NCBI GenBank assembly: GCA_963842775.1
Contig: CAWJHQ010000011.1
Location: 248,001-312,000, forward strand
Reading direction: 5' to 3'
Source: R-RK-3 sp963842775
GTDB lineage: Bacteria; Pseudomonadota; Alphaproteobacteria; Rhizobiales; Rhodomicrobiaceae
Length of the DNA: 64,000 bases
Shown here: one piece after another, positions 19,284-28,096 of the stretch
How positions within the stretch are numbered: the stretch's first letter is position 1
How the letters are laid out: every line of letters begins with the position of its first letter
Made by a program: the position numbers and the translations under genes
The notes under the pieces: model-generated
The model's input: the letters and a program-made list of their open reading frames with translations, nothing else
Database searches by the model: none
Told to the model about the DNA's origin: nothing

Positions 19284-20248
19284 GCTTCGAGCACGATGTT
19301 CCTGCTGCTGAATGGGATGCAGCGCTCGCCGATCTCGGAGGGCACCCGCTGCAGTCCGCCCTGTGGGGTAATGCACGACGCGCCGAGGAGGGAATTCAAT
19401 CGCGGTATTGGGCGCACCGTAACGGCGGCGGAAAGATCGTTTGGATGGCCCGCATCGAGGAACGCGCGATGACGCCGGTCCATAAGCTCGGCTGGATTGC
19501 GCGGGGCCCAACCTCCCAACCAGGGTGCGAGACCCCGGACGCAGAGTTTCATCGCGAGTTGAAGGCCGCCAACTTTTCCATGGTTGTGACCGATCCTTGG
19601 AGGGATGTGAGTGCATGCCCCACCGCCCAGGTAAGCATTCCGGATCACAGGCCACGAACCATCTGGATCGACCTAAAGGTCGGCTCTGACCGGCTGTGGT
19701 CTAATCTCAAGGGCAGCCGCAGAACCGGCGTCAAGCGTGCAGCGAAAAGCGGGGTTGTCGTCGAGCAGGCGGTTGACGATCAAACGATCGAAGCATTTCA
19801 TCGCATGTGCTGGCAGATCAGCACGCTGAAGAACTTCAAGTTCAATGCAGGCGTGTCGTTGATACGGCGGCTCGTGCGCGCCGAACCAAAAGGCATCGTG
19901 GCGGCGCATTTGTTCGTCGCCCGGCACGAAGCCAGTTTGTGCGCCGGGGCCCTCATTTTGCGCTGCGGCCGATCGATCCACTACATGTGGGCCGGTACGG
20001 ATCGGGCTTACGGCAATCTTTGCCCGGGTGAGGCACTGCAATGGGCGATCATGGAATGGGCGATTTCGATTGGCTGCACCCTCTATGATCTTGAGGGCAT
20101 CGATCAGGTCGCCAATCCCGGTACTTACACATTCAAGAAGTCACTCGGCGGCTCGGAAGTGGTGCTCGCCGGACAGCAGGTGCTGCCGCTGTCGATGGTA
20201 GGGCAAGTGTTAGGCACCTTTGTCGAGCGACGCCTTCGAGCCGGTTGA
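19280..20248 (+). CDS. FemAB/GNAT-like aminoacyl- or acyltransferase of the polysaccharide locus
   Basis: The 322-residue protein resembles FemX/FemAB-related GNAT proteins. It has an N-terminal GNAT-like half with HPLQSALWG, a basic SRRTGVKRAAKSG loop, then FHRMCWQISTLKNF and the C-terminal acetyl-CoA-type fold with HYMWAGTDRAYGNLCPGEALQWAIM and YDLEGIDQVANPGTYTFKKSLGG. Relatives outside cell-wall synthesis are common in exopolysaccharide loci and are thought to acylate sugars. It could add an amino acid or acyl group to an amino sugar of this polysaccharide, which is inference. The start overlaps the flippase stop. Confidence 0.75.
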   Translation: MSFEHDVPAAEWDAALADLGGHPLQSALWGNARRAEEGIQSRYWAHRNGGGKIVWMARIEERAMTPVHKLGWIARGPTSQPGCETPDAEFHRELKAANFSMVVTDPWRDVSACPTAQVSIPDHRPRTIWIDLKVGSDRLWSNLKGSRRTGVKRAAKSGVVVEQAVDDQTIEAFHRMCWQISTLKNFKFNAGVSLIRRLVRAEPKGIVAAHLFVARHEASLCAGALILRCGRSIHYMWAGTDRAYGNLCPGEALQWAIMEWAISIGCTLYDLEGIDQVANPGTYTFKKSLGGSEVVLAGQQVLPLSMVGQVLGTFVERRLRAG

Positions 20249-20281
20249 GCGGCCGCGGCGACAAGAGTTCCATAGCAAGCC

Positions 20282-21472
20282 ATGACCGCATCCAATCACA
20301 CCTCATCCGCACCTGGCCGGAAGCTGCGCGTGCTTGCCGTTCTTGAACCGTCGGGCTGGACCCAGGATCATATTGCAGGCGGCCTCAGGGCGATGGGCCA
20401 CGAGGTGCTTTCCTTCCATCAGGGCGGGCATGTCGCGAAGTTCTATGGCGGCGACGAACGCAGCCTGCGACGGCGGCGCAATGATGAACTCCTGCAGACC
20501 GCGCGCGAACACCTCCGCAATGGCGGTCTCGATCTGATTTTTTGCTACGTCTATGATGATTTTTTGGAGCCTGAAACCGCTCGCGCCTTGTCCCGCTTGA
20601 ATGTTGCCATGGTCAACTTCAATGTCGACATGGCCAATCAGTGGTATCGGCAAATCCGCACCGCTAAATACTTCACGCGGATGCTGTGCGCTCAGCGGGC
20701 CAATATGGAGAATCTGGCTCGTTACGGTGCTCGCGTATTTTACTTCCCTATGGCGAGCAACCCGCGCACCGCCGCCCCAACCGGCCTATGCCCCGAAAAT
20801 CGCCCCGCATCAATGGATGTGAGCTTTGTCGGAACGCCCACGCCATTCAGAAGCAAAGCGCTCCGGGCGCTGATTGAGTCAGGGATCCAACTCTCGATCT
20901 ACGGGAAATATTGGCAAGAAAACCGCGTAGCATTACCGGAACGAACCATCGAGAAGACGATCAACGACGCATGGTATTACGGCTTGCCGCGTCTGCGATC
21001 GGAGGGGGTTAGCGGCGTTGCCACATTGTTGCGGGAGCGGTTTGGTCCGAGCGGCCGTGACGAACGATCGGCATCGCTCCCCAGAAGCTGCCTTCGCGGA
21101 TTTGCCGCCGATGCCGACCTCAGCCATATCTTCAGCGCTTCGCGGATCAACCTCGGGTTCACCCGAATGGTTGGTGACGATGAGACCCGCAACGGATTTT
21201 GCCAGGTCAAGCTCAGGGACTTCGAAGTGCCGCTGGCTGGTGGCTTCTATCTCGTCGAAAAGGCCCCCGACCACGAGGCGCTATTCGAACTCGGCAAAGA
21301 GATCGAAACATGGACCACATTCGGGGAGCTTGTGGAGAAAACGCGCTATTTTCTCGATCATGAAACTGAGCGGCAGGCCATCGCAGCGGCGGGACAGCGC
21401 CGCGCACTGAGGGACCACACCTGGCGGGCCCGGTTCGAAACGCTGTTTCGCGAACTCGGTATTCAACATTAG
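20282..21472 (+). CDS. CgeB-like glycosyltransferase
   Basis: A protein of 396 residues resembling the CgeB/Glyco_trans_1_2 group. It has LRVLAVLEPSGWTQDHIAGGL at the start, the segment MVNFNVDMANQWYRQIRTAKYF, a DVSFVGTPTPFRSKALRALI strand-loop and a C-terminal SRINLGFTRMVGDDETRNGF followed by KLRDFEVPLAGGFYL. The last motif (FEVPLAGG) is characteristic of CgeB-type transferases. It likely adds a sugar to the growing repeat unit. Thirty-three bases separate it from the FemAB-like gene and four from the next glycosyltransferase. Confidence 0.8.
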   Translation: MTASNHTSSAPGRKLRVLAVLEPSGWTQDHIAGGLRAMGHEVLSFHQGGHVAKFYGGDERSLRRRRNDELLQTAREHLRNGGLDLIFCYVYDDFLEPETARALSRLNVAMVNFNVDMANQWYRQIRTAKYFTRMLCAQRANMENLARYGARVFYFPMASNPRTAAPTGLCPENRPASMDVSFVGTPTPFRSKALRALIESGIQLSIYGKYWQENRVALPERTIEKTINDAWYYGLPRLRSEGVSGVATLLRERFGPSGRDERSASLPRSCLRGFAADADLSHIFSASRINLGFTRMVGDDETRNGFCQVKLRDFEVPLAGGFYLVEKAPDHEALFELGKEIETWTTFGELVEKTRYFLDHETERQAIAAAGQRRALRDHTWRARFETLFRELGIQH

Positions 21473-21476
21473 CCCC

Positions 21477-22652
21477 ATGCGGATTCTTTGCGTCACCCCA
21501 TGGTTCCCGGTCCGGGAAAAAGACACGACAGGAAAGTACATCCTGGATTCTGTGCGGTCGCTTGCGGAGTACGGAGCCGAATTTCATGTCTTGGTTTGTG
21601 AGCCTTGGCGACCTGCTGCCTTCGGCAGATTGCATGCCGATTGGCGCGCGAGGTCCGGGTCATATGCAGAGGTTGCGGGAGCGCTGAAAGTCGAGTGCAT
21701 CAAATATTTATCGGCGCCGAGAAATATGGCGCGGCAGCTTGCGCGCGCATCGTTTTCTCTGCGTGTCGGCAAACGCGTGAAGGAACTGGTCGCCTCATTC
21801 CGGCCCGACATCATTCACGGTCATACGGAAATAACGGCGGAGTTGCTGGCGCAAACGGGCGCGATGCGCCGGCTTCCGACCGTTGTCACGCTTCATGGCG
21901 TAAACACAGCCCCGGCACTTCAGCGGCCCGCCTATCTGCGCCGGATCGGTCAGGCGCTTTCGAGCACCACCCGCGTCGTGCTGGTCGGCGAACCACTCCG
22001 CGCTCCCTTCCGGCACATCTGCGGGCGCGACAATCATTTTCGGATCATTCCCAACGGGTTTACGCCGCCGCAAGAGTTGCCGCCGCCGCGTAGGTTCACG
22101 GAAACACCCACTCGATTTATCAGTGTTTCCAATCTGCATGAAGGCAAAGGCATCGACATCAATTTGCGAGCGCTCGCCGAACTGCGGGCAACTCAGCGCA
22201 ACGACTGGCGCTATACGGTTGTGGGCGCGGGACGCGAACTGACGGCCCTGACCACGCTCGCACACGATCTCGGCTTATCGGACCGCGTTGAATTTGCCGG
22301 CGCTTGTCCACCCGATGCCGTCTATGGCCACCTGGCGAATGCGGACATCTTCATATTGCCTTCGTATCGCGAAGCCTTCGGCATTGCATATCTTGAAGCG
22401 ATGGCATCGGGCTTGCTGACGATTGGCGTAAGTGGGCAAGGGCCGGAGGCCTTTATCATCGACGGCGTCAATGGGCATTTGGTTCCGCCTCGTAACGTGA
22501 GCGTACTTAAGGATCTGCTGCTTTCCGCAATTCGAAATCCCGAGCGCTCCGCGGCGTTGGCGCGCGAAGGTCAGCGCACGGCGCTTGGCGAGTTTACCTG
22601 GAAGCGCCACGCGAAAAAGCTGCTGAATGTTTTCGAGGAAGCGATACGGTGA
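21477..22652 (+). CDS. Glycosyltransferase family 4 protein
   Basis: A GT4 enzyme of 391 residues. The N-terminal domain begins MRILCVTPWFPVREKDTTGKY and contains the HGHTEITAEL and VTLHGVNT acceptor-site strands. The C-terminal domain shows FISVSNLHEGKGIDINLRAL, VVGAGRELTAL and the donor-binding motif SYREAFGIAYLEAMASGL. It should act cytoplasmically on the lipid-linked repeat unit. Its stop overlaps the next gene's start by four bases, so it is co-translated with the following GT4 gene. Confidence 0.87.
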   Translation: MRILCVTPWFPVREKDTTGKYILDSVRSLAEYGAEFHVLVCEPWRPAAFGRLHADWRARSGSYAEVAGALKVECIKYLSAPRNMARQLARASFSLRVGKRVKELVASFRPDIIHGHTEITAELLAQTGAMRRLPTVVTLHGVNTAPALQRPAYLRRIGQALSSTTRVVLVGEPLRAPFRHICGRDNHFRIIPNGFTPPQELPPPRRFTETPTRFISVSNLHEGKGIDINLRALAELRATQRNDWRYTVVGAGRELTALTTLAHDLGLSDRVEFAGACPPDAVYGHLANADIFILPSYREAFGIAYLEAMASGLLTIGVSGQGPEAFIIDGVNGHLVPPRNVSVLKDLLLSAIRNPERSAALAREGQRTALGEFTWKRHAKKLLNVFEEAIR

Positions 22653-23779
22653 CCGCTGCGTCAGCCGGACCCTCGGCGCTGATGATTTACTCGGAGCCGA
22701 CGACCTACATCGTGGATCTCGTATCCGCGGTGCGGGCGATCTGGCCGCACCTTCTCGATGTTCGCTATCTCGGGGCCAACAAGTCGCAGCAATGGGACAT
22801 ACCGCTGACAGCCGGGGACGGACAGATTCTTGGGCCGGGAACTCTCGCTCCGATGCGGGCGGTGACAAAGCTGATCGGCTCCGGAAAATACCGGCTTGTC
22901 CATCTGGCGGGATGGGGACCACCGGAGATGCTGGTCGCGCTTGCTCTTGCGCGGCTGCGCGGAATTCCCACCGCGGTCGAACTCGATACGCATGCCGTTC
23001 CTCAGCCGCCGCGCCTGAAGCGCGCCGCCAAAGCCATGCTCATGCCTCTCTTGTTTCAACTGCCTAGCCACTTTTTGCCGGGCGGGCAAAATCAGAAGAA
23101 ATATCTTCAGACCTACGGTGTTGGTGAGCGGCGCATCCGGATCGCGCAAATGACGGTCGATGTTGCGCGTATCTCACGGCATATCGGCGGACGGGGAGCG
23201 GACGAGCGCCAGGAAGCGCGGAAGCGGCTCGGCCTTGCCGCCGATGCCTTCGTGTTCATTTATGTCGGCCGCCTGGAGCCGCACAAAGGCGTGCGCGATC
23301 TGCTCCAAGCTTTCGAGAACGTCAGCGCCGATCAACCTGTGCAGCTTGCGGTCGTCGGTGATGGAACGCTGAAAGAAACGGTCCTGCAAGCGGAACGCGG
23401 CGTGCCGGGTGTACGCGCGCTCGGCCGGCTCGCCGATGATGCGCTGCTCGATGCCTATTTCGCGGCCGACGCGGCGGTGCTCCCGTCGCATTTCGAGCCA
23501 TGGGGGCTCGTCGTGAACGAAGCCATGGCCGCTGGTCTTCCCGTCATCGTCTCGGATCGGGTCGGCTGCGCGGCCGATCTCATTCACTCGGGAGAGACCG
23601 GCCTGATTTTTCCGGCTGGCCATGTTGAAGGGCTGGAAAATGCGATGCTGCGTCTAATGAGTGATCGGCCATTGCGAGAGCGCATGAGCAAAAACGCGCG
23701 GCGGCTCATCTCGGGGTGGACACTCGAGAACGAGGCACGGATCATCACTTCGACCTGGGACGCCTTGATAAGCCGATGA
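22649..23779 (+). CDS. Glycosyltransferase family 4 protein
   Basis: Another GT4 family member, 376 residues. The C-terminal donor domain is textbook: FIYVGRLEPHKGVRDLLQAF, VVGDGTLKETVLQ and SHFEPWGLVVNEAMAAGLPVI, with the paired glutamates at the end of this motif. The N-terminal half, LMIYSEPTTYIVDLVSAVR onward, is the acceptor domain. It is translationally coupled on both sides through ATGA-type overlaps, with the GT4 gene upstream and the Wzy-like gene downstream. Confidence 0.87.
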   Translation: MTAASAGPSALMIYSEPTTYIVDLVSAVRAIWPHLLDVRYLGANKSQQWDIPLTAGDGQILGPGTLAPMRAVTKLIGSGKYRLVHLAGWGPPEMLVALALARLRGIPTAVELDTHAVPQPPRLKRAAKAMLMPLLFQLPSHFLPGGQNQKKYLQTYGVGERRIRIAQMTVDVARISRHIGGRGADERQEARKRLGLAADAFVFIYVGRLEPHKGVRDLLQAFENVSADQPVQLAVVGDGTLKETVLQAERGVPGVRALGRLADDALLDAYFAADAAVLPSHFEPWGLVVNEAMAAGLPVIVSDRVGCAADLIHSGETGLIFPAGHVEGLENAMLRLMSDRPLRERMSKNARRLISGWTLENEARIITSTWDALISR

Positions 23780-25059
23780 ATGCCAAAGCTCTTGCTGTCC
23801 TGTTTGCTTTGGCCACCGTCGCTCCGGTCGCATCGACAGTTCCGCAATTTCACTACGTGTTCACCGATGCGACCCGATGGGCGTTCCTGTTCGCCTTGTT
23901 CATACCCGTGCTTCTGTCAGGGTATATGTTCTCGTGCTTATCGACCCCGTTTGGAATATTGACCGCCGCCCTTGCGGTCTGGTGCCTGCTGACGGCATTC
24001 TGGTCGGATGAGCCGTGGCTTACGATCAGCAAATCCTTTGCGATGGGACTGACAGCGCTGACTCTGGCGTCCGCCGGCATGGCGTGGGCGAGGTCGTCGG
24101 CACCGAGGCGCTTGTTTACGCCCCTGATAGGGTTCGCGATCGTTGCCATGGCCGTGGTGCTTCTCGGAATTCCGTCAGACAAAGCCTTCGACATCCCCAA
24201 CGAAGGCATGATGTTGTTCCAGGGCGCCGTTACGGGGTCAAACCTGTTGGGAATCATCCAGGCGATGGCCATCCCCTTCCTGGCCTGGCGGCTTTATGTC
24301 GATCGCCGCAACTGGTTCCTGGCATGTTTCTTCGCGATCCTTTTGGCGCTGGCGACTATCTTCTGCGTCATGAGCGGTTCACGCGGCGCCCTGATCGCCA
24401 TTCTGTTTTCACTCGCTGGTTTTACCCTCGCCTTCGGATTGCTGAGATTTGTGTTGATCCTCATGATCAGCGCGACCGTCTCCACGGCGCTCCTGGTCTT
24501 CTTCCCAGCGGCCAACGATGCCGTCCTACGCGTCATCTATAAATCGAGCGAGGCGGAGCAAAGCCTGTTTTATACGCGGCAGACAGCCTGGGAGGAATCC
24601 TGGGAGAAGGCTAAGCGCGGCGGCGCGATCGGGGCTGGCTTCGGCGTCTCGATAGACAGCGAGACATTTGACGTCGGCCTCACCGCCGTCGGGTACGGCC
24701 GTGAGAAGGGCAATTCTCAGCTTGCCATCGCTGAAGAGCTCGGGACCGTTGGTCTTATCATTTATGGCGCGATGCTTCTGGCTTTGTTCATCCCGCTGGT
24801 CCGAGCGATGATGAGCACGTGGGATCCTCGGCGGAGAATTGCTTGCGGGATCGTTCTGGGAGGTTTGGTCGGGATACTGAGCCAATCGCTGTTCGAGGCT
24901 TGGTTTGTCGCTCCCGGCGCACCCGAATCCAGCTTTTTCTGGACATTGACCGGATTGGCCTTGGGACTTGCGGAGGGGAGCCGAAGGCAAGCCCATGCAG
25001 TGCCCCGGAGGCAACCGATGATACCCCGAATCCGCCAAGCTTCACGATCCTCCGTGTAG
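23776..25059 (+). CDS. O-antigen ligase/polymerase family protein (Wzy/WaaL-like)
   Basis: This is a polytopic membrane protein of about 427 residues with 10-12 hydrophobic stretches. It carries a large periplasmic-type loop (RQTAWEESWEKAKRGGAIGAGFGV) containing the G-x-G-F/Y pattern of the O-antigen ligase (PF04932) superfamily, and the preceding CVMSGSRGALIA helix with its Ser-Arg-Gly signature. Such proteins polymerise or ligate flipped repeat units on the periplasmic side. ATG 23776, overlapping the upstream stop, is chosen over an in-frame start 60 bases earlier inside the GT4 gene. Polymerase is more likely than ligase because it sits with Wzx and Wzc. Confidence 0.82.
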   Translation: MNAKALAVLFALATVAPVASTVPQFHYVFTDATRWAFLFALFIPVLLSGYMFSCLSTPFGILTAALAVWCLLTAFWSDEPWLTISKSFAMGLTALTLASAGMAWARSSAPRRLFTPLIGFAIVAMAVVLLGIPSDKAFDIPNEGMMLFQGAVTGSNLLGIIQAMAIPFLAWRLYVDRRNWFLACFFAILLALATIFCVMSGSRGALIAILFSLAGFTLAFGLLRFVLILMISATVSTALLVFFPAANDAVLRVIYKSSEAEQSLFYTRQTAWEESWEKAKRGGAIGAGFGVSIDSETFDVGLTAVGYGREKGNSQLAIAEELGTVGLIIYGAMLLALFIPLVRAMMSTWDPRRRIACGIVLGGLVGILSQSLFEAWFVAPGAPESSFFWTLTGLALGLAEGSRRQAHAVPRRQPMIPRIRQASRSSV

Positions 25060-25086
25060 CAACGGATTTGCAGACCAGCGAACCCT

Positions 25087-25890
25087 ATGTCCTATCGCCT
25101 CGAAATGAAGCGCCGGATTGGCAGGCTGACGAAGCGTCTGGCCTTCCCACAGCCTCGCAGGCTCATTCTCCTCTATCACGCGGTAGGCACATCCGCGTGG
25201 GCGATGCAGACTCAGCTGTTCCGTCGGCAGATGGAGTATTTAGCGGGTGCAGCGAATTTGTTGCGCCTTGATGGGCTGGTCAAACCCATCAATGCGGAGC
25301 CTCTCCAAATCGCGATTACCTTCGACGATGGCTATGCGTCACTGCATGACATCGTCCGCCCGATAGCGCGCGATCTCGGCATCCGGCCGGCCGTTTTCCT
25401 GAATACGGGTTGGATCTCGGATCATGAACGCCGACCCTCGCGGCCTGATCTCGGTCACTATGAGGGTGAGGCATTCATGAGCTGGTGCGACGTTGAAGCT
25501 CTCGCGAAAGACGGATGGCAGATTGGATCGCACGGGGTCGAGCATGTCGATCTTACGCGGCAGTCCAACGAGCGCGTGAAAACGGAGCTTGAGCAATCCA
25601 AAGGCGCAATCGAAACGCGTCTCTCCCTGCCGTGCGAAGCATTTGCGTACACATGGGGGCGGCATTCCGCAGCCGTGCGAGCCCATGTCCGTCAAGCCGG
25701 ATATCAAACAGCATTGACCACGATGCATGCACCGCTGGGTGATGCGGACGATCTGTTGCGTTTGCCGCGTATCGACGTCCACTCCGGCTATTCGTTCGAG
25801 GACTTCGTGGCGGTCGTGAACGGCGACTGGGATTATTTAGGCTGGATCCAGGCCACCCGCGCATTGGCCAGCTCGATTGCGCACAGATAG
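25087..25890 (+). CDS. NodB-like polysaccharide deacetylase
   Basis: The 267-residue protein shows carbohydrate esterase family 4 motifs. The catalytic-base motif is ITFDDGYASLHD, the metal-binding His-x3-His motif is GSHGVEHVDL, and there is a later FAYTWGRHSAAVRAHV in place of the usual RPPxG motif. LILLYHAVG at the N-terminus is also typical. It would remove N- or O-acetyl groups from a sugar. No signal peptide is visible, so it may act in the cytoplasm on a nucleotide- or lipid-linked intermediate. It is a separate gene 27 bases after the Wzy-like gene. Confidence 0.87.
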   Translation: MSYRLEMKRRIGRLTKRLAFPQPRRLILLYHAVGTSAWAMQTQLFRRQMEYLAGAANLLRLDGLVKPINAEPLQIAITFDDGYASLHDIVRPIARDLGIRPAVFLNTGWISDHERRPSRPDLGHYEGEAFMSWCDVEALAKDGWQIGSHGVEHVDLTRQSNERVKTELEQSKGAIETRLSLPCEAFAYTWGRHSAAVRAHVRQAGYQTALTTMHAPLGDADDLLRLPRIDVHSGYSFEDFVAVVNGDWDYLGWIQATRALASSIAHR

Positions 25891-25893
25891 CCC

Positions 25894-27132
25894 GTGTCCG
25901 AGCGAATGAAAGTTCTTGTCAATGCGGTCTCGATCAAGGAAGGGGGCTCTCTCGTCGTGCTCGATCGATTGGTCGGTGCGATGTCACGGCTCAATCCAGG
26001 CATTGCGTGGCATGTGGTCGTCGATGCCGCGCATACCAATCTGTTCTCCGGCAACGATCGCGTAACTGCTTACTCGTACCCCTGGGTCGGCAGATCCCCG
26101 GCCGGATTGGCATATTTCTATGAAATCGTGCTGCCGCGTCTCGCTGCCCGCATTGAGCCCAAGGTGGTGTTCTCGCAGACCAATTATCTGCCGCGCCGCA
26201 GATTGCCGCAGCCCACCATGCTGCTTATCCAGCACGCCGGACACTTCTCTCCGGAATTCGCCCGGCTGACGGAGATGGCGGCCGGAAACCAGCTAGGCAA
26301 GCTCGCTTGGCGCTACAAGACAAAGTGGGTGCACGCATCTGCACGTGCCGCGTCGCTTGTGACCGTGCAAACCGCGGCGCTGGCAAGCGCTATCACCGAG
26401 CAGATCAGGGTGCCGCCGGGCAGAATTCGCGTGATCCCGCACGGTCCCGGTCTCTTGGACGTGGCGACCCGCGCGCGGGGGCCCGCACGCCCGACGCAGT
26501 GGCGTATCGGCTATATCACGAAGTTCGGCGTACAGAAGAACTTCCCCATCATGCTGAGGGCTCTTGCGCGCCTGCGAGGATGGGGCCTTCCGGCTAAGCT
26601 GGTCCTCACCCTCGGCGGGAAGGCGGGCAGCCCGGAGAGCTTTGACGCTTTGAGGCCGCTTATCAATGAACTCGGCATCGCCGACGCCGTGGAGCATCAC
26701 GGTGAGCTGAGCTGGGACCGGGTTCGCGACCTGTACGACACACTGGATTTCTTCGTATTTCCATCGTTTTGCGAGTTTTTCGGCTTTCCGATGGTCGAAG
26801 CAATGGCGAGAGCATTGCCGATCCTCGTTGCGGATACGCCGGGAAACCGCGAAGTCGCGGGGGCCGGGGTCCAGGCATTCGCCCGGGACGATGACGAGAC
26901 ACTGGCGTCCCAGCTCCGCGCGCTGATGGATGATCCGCAGGCATATGCGAGGCAATCTGCCCGAAGCGTCGAGCAGGCGCGCCGCTATTCCTGGGATGCG
27001 GCGGCATCAGCCACGCTTGAAGCTATTCAAGATCTGCAGCCCCAATATGCAGGACGCGGCCGCTTTCCCCAAGCCGCTGAGCGCGCTGTGGCCGTCAAAG
27101 GGCATCATCGTCCGCCCTTGGAGCATACATGA
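25894..27132 (+). CDS. Glycosyltransferase family 4 protein
   Basis: A GT4 enzyme of 412 residues from GTG 25894; ATG 25906 would give 408. It opens MKVLVNAVSIKEGGSLVVLDRL, a pattern common in rhizobial exopolysaccharide GT4 proteins. It continues with QTNYLPRRRLPQPTMLLIQH and a donor domain with WRIGYITKFGVQKNFPIMLRAL, HGELSWDRVRDLYDTLDFFV and FCEFFGFPMVEAMARALPIL. It should add one residue to the repeat unit. It ends with a four-base overlap with the PssD-like gene. Confidence 0.87.
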   Translation: MSERMKVLVNAVSIKEGGSLVVLDRLVGAMSRLNPGIAWHVVVDAAHTNLFSGNDRVTAYSYPWVGRSPAGLAYFYEIVLPRLAARIEPKVVFSQTNYLPRRRLPQPTMLLIQHAGHFSPEFARLTEMAAGNQLGKLAWRYKTKWVHASARAASLVTVQTAALASAITEQIRVPPGRIRVIPHGPGLLDVATRARGPARPTQWRIGYITKFGVQKNFPIMLRALARLRGWGLPAKLVLTLGGKAGSPESFDALRPLINELGIADAVEHHGELSWDRVRDLYDTLDFFVFPSFCEFFGFPMVEAMARALPILVADTPGNREVAGAGVQAFARDDDETLASQLRALMDDPQAYARQSARSVEQARRYSWDAAASATLEAIQDLQPQYAGRGRFPQAAERAVAVKGHHRPPLEHT

Positions 27133-27570
27133 AGATATGCATTGTCTCCTCTTGCGGCGGGCATTTGACCGAGATCCGGCGCCTGCGGAAAGTCTATGCG
27201 CGCTATGAGCATTTCTATGTGATCAACGATCGCATACTGCTCGCCGATGATATGCAGCGGTAAGACCTACTTCATCACCCATGCCGAGCGTGACCCGCGG
27301 GTGCTGAAAAATCTTTGGGAGGCAATCAGCATCCTCCGCCGCGAGCGCCCGGATGTCATCCTGTCGACCGGCGCAGGTCCGGTGGTTCCGTTCGCGATCA
27401 TCGGGCGGCTTTTCTTCGGTACGCGGATCGTGTTCATCGAAACGATCGCACGCATCTCCAAGCCGTCCATGACCGGGCGGCTGATGTATCGGATCGCCCA
27501 CGCCTTTTATTATCAATGGCCGGAGCTGCGCCGCTGGTTCCCGAATGCCACCTTTACCGGACCGCTGTGA
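27129..27570 (+). CDS. pssD: Alg14-like (PssD) glycosyltransferase membrane subunit (one extra base at 27258)
   Basis: The gene begins MKICIVSSCGGHLTEIRRL and hits a stop after ADDMQ unless the C at 27258 is dropped. It then continues GKTYFITHAERDPRVLKNLW, DVILSTGAGPVVPFA, IVFIETIARISKPSMTGRLMY and YYQWPELRRWFPNATFTGPL, giving about 146 residues. This is the Alg14/PssD family, the membrane-anchoring half of a split GT that works with an Alg13/PssE partner, often as a beta-1,4-glucuronosyl- or GlcNAc-type transferase. The next gene is that partner. The stop overlaps the partner's ATG by one base. Confidence 0.82.
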
Positions 27571-28092
27571 TGCCTACCCTCGTCAGCGTCGGCAATGCCC
27601 GCCAGCCATTCATGCGCCTGACCGAGGCGGTGTCCCGTATTGCCGCGAGGCTGCCGGTACCGGTCGTGGTGCAGCACGGGCACACATCGTTCGACTGCCC
27701 CGCATGTGAGGGCCGCGCATTCATCGAGATGAACGAGTTTGCCGGGCTCATGGGGCGGTCACGGCTGATTATCCTTCACGCGGGCGCCGGGTCCATTCTG
27801 CAGGCGCTCGATGCCGGAAAATATCCGGTGGTGATGCCGCGGCGGCTCGCTCACGGCGAGCATATTGATGACCACCAGCTAGAGCTGGCACAAGCATTCG
27901 CGGGGCGTGGCCTCGTCGAATTGGCATTCGAGCCGGCGGATCTCGAACCGGCCGATCGAGCGCGCATTGGCGCGGCAGCGCCAATCGGCGAGAGGATGGG
28001 ACGACAGGCTGTCGCGCCTGCTTGCCGAGGAACTTGAAAGCCATGCGCGCGACTGCGCCGAGGGTGGCCATAAAATCGTGACCGGGAGTTAG
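27570..28092 (+). CDS. pssE: Alg13-like (PssE) glycosyltransferase catalytic subunit (one extra base at 27998-28000)
   Basis: The protein opens MPTLVSVGNARQPFMRLTEA and contains PVVVQHGHTSF, LIILHAGAGSILQALDAGKYPVVMPRRLAHGEHIDDHQ (split over two strands here) and GRGLVELA. This is the donor-binding domain of Alg13-type split transferases, in which HAGAGS and HGEH...HQ contact the nucleotide. Without correction it ends at 28037 with a basic nonsense tail. Dropping one G in the GGG at 27998-28000 extends it as DDRLSRLLAEELESHARDC to 28092, four bases before the next ATG, giving about 173 residues. It pairs with the upstream PssD-like subunit. Confidence 0.78.
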
Positions 28093-28096
28093 CCGA